NCBI GenBank assembly: GCA_018268995.1
Contig: JAFDVL010000038.1
Location: forward strand, 124,001-188,000
DNA: 64,000 nucleotides
Source: Acidobacteriota bacterium
GTDB lineage: Bacteria > Acidobacteriota > Blastocatellia > RBC074
Reading direction: 5' to 3'
Positions 58,295 through 64,000 of the stretch are shown here, piece by piece. Every line of letters starts with the position of its first letter. Position 1 is the stretch's first letter. Made by a program: the position numbers and the translations under genes. Under the pieces are notes generated by a model. That model saw nothing but the letters and a program-made list of their open reading frames with translations. It ran no database searches and had not been told where the DNA came from.

Positions 58295-58930
58295 ATGATT
58301 CGATTTTTACTCATTGCAATTTCCCTGCTCGCCTTTGCCCCTGTCTTTGCTGCTGATCTGAAAGTCGAAGCAATTGGTGCGCTCACCAAAGCAAGTATTT
58401 CTGACGCGATGAAAGCTGCGGTCGAAGACAAAGGCTGGCGCGTTGTTGGCGAGGATGGAAAACCAATTGCTGAGCTTTGGCTGGCGAAAAAAGTGGAGGC
58501 GACCGGCAAAGATGTGATGGGCGCAAATTTTGGGAGTGTCCCTGAAGGCAGTTTTATGGGTGTGATTCACTTTCCGGCAAATACCTCAGACTATCGCGGT
58601 CAGGCAACGAAAGCAGGGTTTTACACAATGCGATTTGCCTTGATTCTGGAAAACGGTGCCCACCTTGGCGTATCGCCCACGCGCGATTTTATTTTGCTCT
58701 GTCCGCCCGACGAGGACAAAGACCCGAAAGCACTGCCTGTCGCAGAAACCATCAAGCTCAGCATGAAAGCCGCAGGCAGCGGACACCCGTCGCCGTGGAG
58801 TCTGCTTCCGGCTTCGACCAAAACGGGGTTGCCTAAAGTTCTCAAAACCGAAGAGGGACATGTCGTGTTAGAGGCAAAGGTGGGAGGATTGGAAATGGGA
58901 ATCACGCTGATTGGCAAAACCGAAGGCTAG
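58295..58930 (+). CDS. Exported protein of unknown function
   Basis: 211 residues, signal peptide (MIRFLLIAISLLAFAPVFAAD). Mostly beta; contains ADLKVEAIGALTKASIS and a GHPSPWSLLPA segment near residue 162. No conserved domain recognised. CGAGGT precedes the ATG. Followed by a perfect terminator, so it ends the transcript that began with the DUF1326 gene or the Mo-hydroxylase genes. Confidence 0.7.
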   Translation: MIRFLLIAISLLAFAPVFAADLKVEAIGALTKASISDAMKAAVEDKGWRVVGEDGKPIAELWLAKKVEATGKDVMGANFGSVPEGSFMGVIHFPANTSDYRGQATKAGFYTMRFALILENGAHLGVSPTRDFILLCPPDEDKDPKALPVAETIKLSMKAAGSGHPSPWSLLPASTKTGLPKVLKTEEGHVVLEAKVGGLEMGITLIGKTEG

Positions 58931-58955
58931 TTTCAATCTTACTTTTTGGTGAACC

Positions 58956-58995
58956 AAAGCCATTGATAAAGCACGCTTTATCAATGGCTTTTTCA
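58956..58995 (+). terminator. Intrinsic terminator
   Basis: AAAGCCATTGATAAAGC (58956-58972) and its exact complement (58975-58991), 17 bp with an AC loop, then TTT. One of the clearest terminators in the window. It ends the region 53.2-58.9 kb. The next 170 nt up to 59167 have no gene. Confidence 0.92.
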
Positions 58996-59166
58996 TTGTG
59001 CGAACGCTCGTTGCCATTGGGAGCCTAAAAGAAACTATGCTACAGTTGCGGCGTTCAGCAGTAGTTCGTTTATCCCAAGAAAAGAACCGGCAAAACATTG
59101 CGCATAGCCAAGCCATAGAATAATCGTGCCTGGTGCTATGACGATAAGTCCAGAGAATGAAACTAG

Positions 59167-60300
59167 ATGAAAGCCCCCTCTTCCTCAGAAAACCTCCGGC
59201 TTCTTTTGCCTGATCCGCAACATTCGCGCCGTATTACGCGGGTATTGATCACAATCATTGCAGTAGCGTTCGCAAGCGCGCTGATATTGCTGGCAGTGAT
59301 GGGTTACATTCCCTGGCTGACAGGTCATCTGCCGTTGTGGCGTGGGGCAACGGTTATCACCCTGGTCTTGCTCTTGCTGCTCTTAGGACTACGGTACAGA
59401 TTCCGCTCAGGCGTTACATTGCGCCGGATCGCACACAGAGTCTTGAGCCAAATCGGCTTGGGAGGATTACTTGCCCTACCCATCCTGCACTTGTTTGCCG
59501 TGCTAGCCCTGGATACCGAACATTCTCCACAGGAAATTCTGGTGGCCAATTGGCCATCCCTCGCGCTGGTGGTTTTGTTGACTGGCTGCCTCAGTTTTCA
59601 AGTACGATTGAGCCATTGGATTGATCGCCGATTCTTTTGGGAAATACGACAGCGAGAACAGCTTTTTTTAGAGCTCCTAGATGCCATCAAAACGTCCAGC
59701 GACCTGCCAGAAGTGGCGCGGCGGACAATCAGAACAATTCATCAACTCTGGCATCCAACCCACATTCGCCTGCTTTTTGCCGATGCCTCTCTGACCGATT
59801 ATCACTTTGCCGTGGACACGCTTACGCCGCCTGCCCATCTGCCAGAAAACTTCCCGCTTCAAGCCTTGTTTGAACCAGACTTATCGCCTCACTGCGCGCC
59901 CTTTTTGCCAAACCTACATTTGAGCGATGCCGAACAGGCTTGGATTGAGACATTGCAGTCGCAGATATTAGTGCCTCTGGCCGGGTCAAATCATCGCGTG
60001 GTGGGATTGCTCGTCATCGGAACAAAAAAATCCGGGCAGCCTTATCAGCGGGACGAACTCCAGTTATTATTGGCCATCGCGCGACAGATCGCTTTTGTCA
60101 GCGAGCGCGCTCCGCTGAAAGTTACAACCGAGCAGGAGGCGCAACAAAGGCTACAAAAGCTGGCACGGCTGGAAGCAGCACAACGTACGGCTCCTAATCT
60201 ATCTATCATTGAGGAAACTGATGCCCAAGACCAATTTTTGGTGCAAGAGCACCTGAACCACCTGCCGCAACGCCAGGAGTTTCCTGCGCGAGTTGGATAA
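59167..60300 (+). CDS. Membrane protein with four helices and a GAF-like domain, no output domain
   Basis: 377 residues. Four N-terminal helices (for example VLITIIAVAFASALILLAVM and VITLVLLLLLLGL), then the DRRFFWEIRQREQLFLELLDAI segment that in acidobacterial kinases and phosphatases precedes a GAF domain, and a GAF-like region (about 180-320, LVPLAGSNHRVVGLLVIGTKKSG). It ends after a short coiled stretch. It looks like the sensory half of a signalling protein without kinase, PP2C or cyclase part. Its last 27 codons overlap the ArsC-family gene in another frame. Confidence 0.75.
   Translation: MKAPSSSENLRLLLPDPQHSRRITRVLITIIAVAFASALILLAVMGYIPWLTGHLPLWRGATVITLVLLLLLLGLRYRFRSGVTLRRIAHRVLSQIGLGGLLALPILHLFAVLALDTEHSPQEILVANWPSLALVVLLTGCLSFQVRLSHWIDRRFFWEIRQREQLFLELLDAIKTSSDLPEVARRTIRTIHQLWHPTHIRLLFADASLTDYHFAVDTLTPPAHLPENFPLQALFEPDLSPHCAPFLPNLHLSDAEQAWIETLQSQILVPLAGSNHRVVGLLVIGTKKSGQPYQRDELQLLLAIARQIAFVSERAPLKVTTEQEAQQRLQKLARLEAAQRTAPNLSIIEETDAQDQFLVQEHLNHLPQRQEFPARVG
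60212..60220 (+). promoter_or_regulatory. Shine-Dalgarno deciding the start of the ArsC-family selenoprotein
   Basis: AGGA (60212-60215) lies 5 nt before ATG 60221, a normal ribosome-binding distance. It supports initiation upstream of the in-frame TGA rather than at the TTG at 60293. Confidence 0.6.
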
Positions 60301-60586
60301 ATCCGAAAACATCGAAATCATTGAGCGCGACTACGCTCGCCAGCCGCTGACAGCAGAAGAAGTCGAGTCTATTTTTGGCAAAGATGAGATTGCGCCTTTC
60401 CTCAACGCTCGCCATGCCATTTACAAAGAGCGCAAATGGGCAGAACAACTGCCCGATGTACAGGAATTAATTCCGCTCATTATCGCTGAGCCAAATCTGC
60501 TGCGCCGTCCGATTTTGCGCAAAGGTACGCAGGTCGTCATCGGCTTCGATCAGGAAAAATATCGGCAGTTGCTAATTGGCGATTGA
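60221..60586 (+). CDS. ArsC/Spx-family thioredoxin-fold protein, probable selenoprotein (Sec at codon 12)
   Basis: 121 residues if TGA 60254-60256 is read as selenocysteine (U): MPKTNFWCKSTUTTCRNAR, continuing in the same frame through PLTAEEVESIFG and PNLLRRPILRKG. ArsC-family proteins have K-x-x-C-x-T-C-R here; U12 falls exactly on the first (catalytic) Cys and Cys15 completes UxxC. Plasmid R773 ArsC also uses Cys12. The later LLRRPIL carries the conserved active-site Arg. Total length equals the family norm, with no frameshift. AGGA precedes the ATG and a SECIS-like hairpin follows the TGA. The likely role is thiol/selenol reduction (arsenate reductase-like). The gene overlaps the upstream GAF gene by 80 nt and the downstream CcsA-like gene by 11 nt. 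Alternative: a nonsense mutant. Confidence 0.8.
60268..60295 (+). promoter_or_regulatory. Candidate bacterial SECIS element
   Basis: CAACGCCAGG (60268-60277) pairs with CCTG-c-GCG-ag-TTG (60283-60295), ten pairs with two small bulges on the 3' side, closing the apical loop AGTTT (60278-60282). The loop starts 21 nt after the TGA, within the 16-37 nt window of known bacterial SECIS elements, and contains the GU that SelB recognises. Bulges on one side near the loop are also typical. Confidence 0.7.
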
Positions 60587-61448
60587 TCGGCAACAATTGC
60601 TGTTTATGACGTTCCTGTTGGTTGTGGCATTGATACTGTACCTGACAAGTATCACCTTTGCCTTCATCACATTCGCAAATGAGAAGTTCAGAGAGCGAGC
60701 CGCCGTCTGGGTGCGCTTGTCTGTTTTCGTGGGCTTCGTACTCCATACCAATTCCTTAATCGTTAGCTGGATCAGGCTGGGGCATTTCCCCATCATCAAC
60801 CTGAAGGAAGTATGTTCCTTTATTGCCTGGGCACTGGTGGGATATTACCTGCTGGTGATCCGACGCTATAAAGCTCGTGCCCTGCCGATCTTTGTGCTTT
60901 CCGCAACGTCTATCTTGCTTATCTTCTCACTTCACTTGCGAACGCCTGAAGGCCCGATTCCCAGTTCGCTCAGCAGCGCGATGGCAGATGACACGCTCAC
61001 GCATTTTATTCTGCCCGTTCACGTCGCGTTGTTGCTATTTGCCTACGCAGCTTTTGTGGTGACGGTAGGGTGCGGAGCGATGTATTTAATTCAGGAGCGT
61101 GCCCTAAAAGCTAAACAGTTTGGGGCAGCCTTTCGCTGGCTGCCTGCGCTAAATACTTGTGACGAGATTGCGCAGCGTTCGATGACCGTGGGCTTTGTGA
61201 CGCTCACGCTTGGAGTAATTGCCGGAATGGTCTGGGGCAAAGAGCACGATGGGCGTTTCTGGCATAACGATCCGAAGGAAGTGCTGACGCTGGTGACGTG
61301 GCTGGTGTACCTGGCAATGGTGCATTATCGGTTAACCGCTGGCTGGCGCGGACGTCGCGTTGCCTGGTTGGCAATTGGCGGCTTTGTTGCCGTCCTGATT
61401 ACGTTTATTGGTGCCCGCGCAATGGGCGGGTATCACATCTTTGGCTAG
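60576..61448 (+). CDS. CcsA/HemX-type cytochrome c assembly membrane protein
   Basis: 290 residues from TTG 60576 (ATG 60606 is an alternative that removes ten residues). Eight hydrophobic helices, with the tryptophan-rich motif near the C-terminus (VWGKEHDGRFWHNDPKEVLTLVTWLVYL), the WxxDPKE signature of CcsA/CcmC/HemX proteins, and two likely haem-ligand histidines (HTNSLIVSW, HVALLLFAY). It sits next to hemA, like hemX of Bacillus, where it limits HemA amount; it could instead act in haem delivery to cytochrome c. Neighbour evidence favours the HemX role, but it cannot be proven from sequence. Confidence 0.85.
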   Translation: MAIDRQQLLFMTFLLVVALILYLTSITFAFITFANEKFRERAAVWVRLSVFVGFVLHTNSLIVSWIRLGHFPIINLKEVCSFIAWALVGYYLLVIRRYKARALPIFVLSATSILLIFSLHLRTPEGPIPSSLSSAMADDTLTHFILPVHVALLLFAYAAFVVTVGCGAMYLIQERALKAKQFGAAFRWLPALNTCDEIAQRSMTVGFVTLTLGVIAGMVWGKEHDGRFWHNDPKEVLTLVTWLVYLAMVHYRLTAGWRGRRVAWLAIGGFVAVLITFIGARAMGGYHIFG

Positions 61449-61528
61449 TCATTTGTTATTTGCCCTTTGTCCCTGATCTTGGAAAACCAAGCCGACAACA
61501 AATGGCAAATGACAAACGACAAATGACT
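61447..61528. repeat. Imperfect inverted repeat of 'TCATTTGT' units upstream of hemA
   Basis: AGTCATTTGTTATTTGCC (61447-61464) faces GGCAAATGAC...ACAAATGACT (61504-61528) with a 7-nt insertion in the right arm; a CTTGGAAAACCAAG hairpin (61478-61491) lies in the loop. It fills the whole gap between the CcsA-like stop and the hemA ATG, so hemA has no normal Shine-Dalgarno; its start is immediately beside the right arm. Units resemble the repeat at 45818. Confidence 0.8.
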
Positions 61529-62779
61529 ATGAGCATCGTCCTCATTGGCTTAAATCATCACACTGCACCGGTTGAAGTCCGTGAGCGGCTGGCTTTTCCT
61601 GAGGGAGAAGTGTTGTCGGCGTTACACGCGATGACAGCCCGCGAAGCCATTCAGGAAGCATTGATCATCTCTACCTGCAATCGTGTTGAAGTCATCGCTG
61701 AAGCCGCAGATGCCAATGAGCTGCGCAATTTCCTGTATGACCTGAAAGACCTGCCGCACAACAGCCTGAACAAACATTTGTTCCAATACACTGACACGGA
61801 TGCCGTCAAACATGCGTTTCGTGTCGCAGCCAGCCTGGATTCCATGATCGTCGGCGAGCCGCAGATTCTGGGTCAGGTCAAAGACGCATTCCAGCGTGCG
61901 CAACAGGCCGGAACTGTGGGCCACACGCTGACACGCCTGATGAATCGTGCGTTCGCCGTCGCCAAAAAAGTTCGCAATGAAACTGGGATTGGAGCCAATG
62001 CTGTTTCCATCAGCTATGTTGCAGTTGAGTTGGCGCGGAAGGTGTTTGATACGCTGGATGGCACGACGGTTATGCTGTTGGGCGCAGGTGAAATGGCTGA
62101 ACTTGCAGCCAAACATTTCATCACGAACGGAGCGCGACGATTATTGATCGCAAACCGAACTCTGGAAAACGCCCAATCTTTGGCAACCGAAATGAACGGC
62201 GAAGCTATGTCGCTGGATGATCTGGAGCGGCGTTTGCCTGAGGTAGACATCGTACTTTGCTCCACAGGCGCGCCGCATTACCTGATTACGTCACAACAAA
62301 TCAATCAGGCCCTGGCTGCGCGTCGCTATCGCCCCATGTTTCTCATTGATATTTCAGTTCCGCGCAATATTGATCCTGCCATCAGCGACATAGACAACGC
62401 ATTCGTCTTCGATATTGACGACCTCGAAGCCGTCGCCGAAGCCAACCGACAGGAACGCCAACGCGAAGCCCAGCGCGCCGAAGAAATTGTCCAGACTGAA
62501 GCGCAACGCTTTGCAGCATCGCTCGGCGAGGGCAATCTGAATCAGGTCATTGGCGTCTTTCGCCGCGAAATCCACCAACTCGCGTTAGATGAATTGGAAC
62601 GCAGCCGGAAACGACTTGGCGAGCTTTCGCCTGAGCAGGAAGAGGCGATCAAAATTATGCTCAACAGCCTTGTCAATAAATTCACCCATCCGATTATTCG
62701 GCAATTGCGTGAATCTGAAGATGGTCATTCGACTTATCTGGAAGCGTTTCGTGAGTATTATCACCAGAACAAAGAATAA
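61529..62779 (+). CDS. hemA: Glutamyl-tRNA reductase
   Basis: 416 residues from ATG 61529 (an ATG two codons earlier, 61523, is also possible). GLNHHTAPVEVRERLAF, catalytic Cys50 in IISTCNRVEV, ASLDSMIVGEPQILGQVKDAF, the NADPH site MLLGAGEMAELAAKHF, and the C-terminal dimerisation helix region. It reduces glutamyl-tRNA to glutamate-1-semialdehyde, the first step of haem synthesis in the C5 pathway. It follows the CcsA-like gene and is followed after 2 nt by the deformylase gene. Confidence 0.97.
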   Translation: MSIVLIGLNHHTAPVEVRERLAFPEGEVLSALHAMTAREAIQEALIISTCNRVEVIAEAADANELRNFLYDLKDLPHNSLNKHLFQYTDTDAVKHAFRVAASLDSMIVGEPQILGQVKDAFQRAQQAGTVGHTLTRLMNRAFAVAKKVRNETGIGANAVSISYVAVELARKVFDTLDGTTVMLLGAGEMAELAAKHFITNGARRLLIANRTLENAQSLATEMNGEAMSLDDLERRLPEVDIVLCSTGAPHYLITSQQINQALAARRYRPMFLIDISVPRNIDPAISDIDNAFVFDIDDLEAVAEANRQERQREAQRAEEIVQTEAQRFAASLGEGNLNQVIGVFRREIHQLALDELERSRKRLGELSPEQEEAIKIMLNSLVNKFTHPIIRQLRESEDGHSTYLEAFREYYHQNKE

Positions 62780-62781
62780 CT

Positions 62782-63327
62782 ATGCCGATCCGCGACATCT
62801 TGATTCTTGGCAATCCGCAACTTTGGCAATCCTCTGAAGCAGTTGTTGATGTTCAATCCCACAACACGCAAGAACTGATTCGCGATCTAAGCGAAACGCT
62901 CGCCAGCTTTCGTGCCAACAATGGCTTTGGTCGCGCCATCGCCGCACCACAAATTGGCGCACAACAACGCGTCATCTACACAAACGTGCGAGGCGGAATC
63001 GCGCTGATCAATCCGATAATTTCCGAAGCCAGCGAGGAAATGTTCGAGCTTTGGGATGATTGTTTTTCGCTGCCGAATCTGATGGTGCGCGTCAAACGCC
63101 ACGTAGCTATCACCGTTGATTACACCGATGAACACGGCGCACCGCAACAGCTAAAACTGCAAAATGACTTATCCGAATTATTGCAGCATGAAATAGATCA
63201 TCTGGATGGAATTCTGGCCACAGATCGCGCCATTGATAAACGAAGCTTTGCGATGCGAAGCGAAATTGGAGGGGTAGATGCTAGATGCCGGGAAGTAATC
63301 AAGGAGTCTCTAGCATCCAGCATCTAA
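62782..63327 (+). CDS. def: Peptide deformylase, divergent motif 2
   Basis: 181 residues. GFGRAIAAPQIGAQ (motif 1) and LLQHEIDHLDGIL (motif 3; His136, Glu137, His140) are normal. Motif 2, usually EGCLS, is WDDCFSLP, keeping the metal ligand Cys94 but changing its neighbours. That fits a type-3/divergent PDF group. It probably removes the N-formyl group from new proteins; activity with altered specificity is possible. The last ~16 residues, and the stop, are encoded by an intergenic repeat. Confidence 0.85.
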   Translation: MPIRDILILGNPQLWQSSEAVVDVQSHNTQELIRDLSETLASFRANNGFGRAIAAPQIGAQQRVIYTNVRGGIALINPIISEASEEMFELWDDCFSLPNLMVRVKRHVAITVDYTDEHGAPQQLKLQNDLSELLQHEIDHLDGILATDRAIDKRSFAMRSEIGGVDARCREVIKESLASSI

Positions 63328-63339
63328 CATCCAGCATCT
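63276..63339. repeat. Inverted/direct repeat of 'AGATGCTAGATG' units at convergent gene ends
   Basis: AGATGCTAGATG (63276-63287) faces CATCCAGCATCT at 63314-63325 and again at 63328-63339 (a 14-nt direct repeat). The stop codons of def (TAA 63325-63327) and of the minus-strand gene (TAG, 63324-63326) both lie inside it, so the two coding ends overlap by 4 nt within the repeat. Confidence 0.85.
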
Positions 63340-64000
63340 TCAGTATCCTTTCTCAGCCTGATCACCACATATTTTGACACTGGCGTATTACTCTTCTCGG
63401 CTACGCTATCAATCGGTACCAGTACATTGGCTTCGGGAAAATAAGTCGCACAACAACGGCGCGGAATGTCATAAGCCACGATGATGAACTTGTGAGCAAT
63501 ACGTTGTTCGCCATTGTATTCGCCAAGCAAATTCACAACATCACCTGCCTTGAAACCAAGTTCAGCCATATCCAGTGGATTCATCAGCACAACACGGCGC
63601 TCATTAAAAATGCCGCGATAGCGATCATTTAAGCCGTAAATTGTTGTATTGAATTGGTCGTGACTGCGAATCGTCATCATCACCAGTTCGCCATCGCTTA
63701 ATTCGTGTGGCGGGATTGGATGGACAGTGAAATGTGCTTTACCGATTGAGGTCGGAAATCGGCCTTCGCGCGGCCCATTTGGCAAATAGAACCCGCCCGG
63801 CTGACGCACACGCGCATTGTAATTTTCAAAGCCGGGAATCGTGCGCTCAATCGCCGCGCGGATGTTGTCGTAGTTTGCGATGAGAGTTGACCACTGTACC
63901 AGCTCGCTACTGCTCGACGTACCGTACCGGAGTGTCGCTTCCGCCAACCGCGCCACAATCATCGGCTCGCTCAGCAAATGCTCTGACGCTGGCGGGTTCA
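63324..64000 (-). CDS. FdhF/YdeP-type molybdopterin oxidoreductase, C-terminal part (5' end outside window)
   Basis: About 225 residues are visible and the frame is open to the right edge. The C-terminal Mo-bisPGD-binding domain (molydop_binding) is clear: LVMMTIRSHDQFNTTIYGLNDRYRGI and VLMNPLDMAELGFKAGDVVNLLGEYNGEQR, CATYFPEANVLVPIDSVAEKSNTPVSKYVVIRLRK. This ending is like the YdeP/FdhF-type formate dehydrogenase alpha-like family, rather than periplasmic nitrate reductase. No conclusion on substrate is possible without the N-terminus. The active-site Cys/Sec region is outside the window. Confidence 0.88.
   Translation of the reverse strand, partial: NPPASEHLLSEPMIVARLAEATLRYGTSSSSELVQWSTLIANYDNIRAAIERTIPGFENYNARVRQPGGFYLPNGPREGRFPTSIGKAHFTVHPIPPHELSDGELVMMTIRSHDQFNTTIYGLNDRYRGIFNERRVVLMNPLDMAELGFKAGDVVNLLGEYNGEQRIAHKFIIVAYDIPRRCCATYFPEANVLVPIDSVAEKSNTPVSKYVVIRLRKDTEDAGC

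Noticed and set aside
60254..60256. TGA in the ArsC-family ORF as a nonsense mutation or frameshift in a pseudogene
   Set aside because: The frame is intact on both sides, the TGA replaces exactly the catalytic Cys of the CxxC, the rest of the protein is well conserved, an SD precedes the ATG and a SECIS-like hairpin follows. A random nonsense mutation would not be expected to hit that codon. It remains the main alternative until sel genes are found.

Overview
The window is a piece of a bacterial chromosome that most resembles Acidobacteriota, probably class Blastocatellia. Evidence: a large secreted protein ends in the TIGR03437 ('Solibacter') C-terminal domain; there are DUF6677-type and DUF1326 proteins, a caspase-like protein and an FG-GAP repeat protein; an exosortase-linked exopolysaccharide locus is present; and the intergenic spaces are full of long inverted repeats. 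The taxonomic call is inference from gene content. No rRNA, tRNA, CRISPR array, insertion sequence or prophage was seen.

Layout. 1-5.9 kb: the 3' end of an ECF sigma factor gene, a one-TM protein that may be its partner, a secreted M48 metalloprotease and a secreted von Willebrand A protein. 5.9-9.5 kb (minus): a DinG/XPD-type helicase, EpsI and an exosortase. 9.5-10.4 kb: a long leader containing a recognisable cyclic di-GMP-I (GEMM) riboswitch in front of a 1393-residue secreted YetA/PcRGLX-like protein. 14.6-17.5 kb (minus): MgtE, a two-gene membrane operon with a 58-residue second gene, and the fluoride channel CrcB. 17.7-37.2 kb: a divergent exopolysaccharide locus. Its minus arm holds GmhA, HddA, three GT4-type glycosyltransferases, an AsnB-type amidotransferase, a GT2, a polysaccharide deacetylase, a BcsL/GNAT fusion, an O-antigen-ligase-like protein and a PduO adenosyltransferase. 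Its plus arm holds a Gfo/Idh-epimerase fusion and three glycosyltransferases. Several members look like the families that travel with exosortase A systems, which ties this locus to the exosortase at 8.6-9.5 kb.

37.2-53 kb: SerC, a three-PAS hybrid histidine kinase, a caspase-like protein, a PD40 propeller protein, PNPase, ribosomal protein S15, an FG-GAP repeat protein, a ClpC-type unfoldase with an unusual linker, and an orphan LolD-type ATPase. 53-59 kb (plus): a Tat-exported three-subunit molybdenum hydroxylase operon, followed by a Cys-rich 95-residue protein, a DUF1326 protein and a secreted protein of unknown function. 59-63.3 kb (plus): a membrane GAF protein, an ArsC/Spx-family protein, a CcsA/HemX-type protein, HemA and a peptide deformylase. 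The window closes with the 3' end of a minus-strand FdhF/YdeP-type molybdopterin oxidoreductase gene.

The strongest novel signal is at 60221-60586. The ArsC-family ORF has an in-frame TGA exactly at the first position of its CxxC active site (UxxC), with its own Shine-Dalgarno and a bulged stem-loop with a GU-containing apical loop 21 nt after the TGA. It is best read as a selenoprotein gene whose first half ordinary gene calling would lose. The second most useful signal is the c-di-GMP riboswitch. A third is a set of at least nine long, mostly sequence-unrelated inverted repeats in intergenic gaps, some of which supply the ends and stop codons of neighbouring genes.
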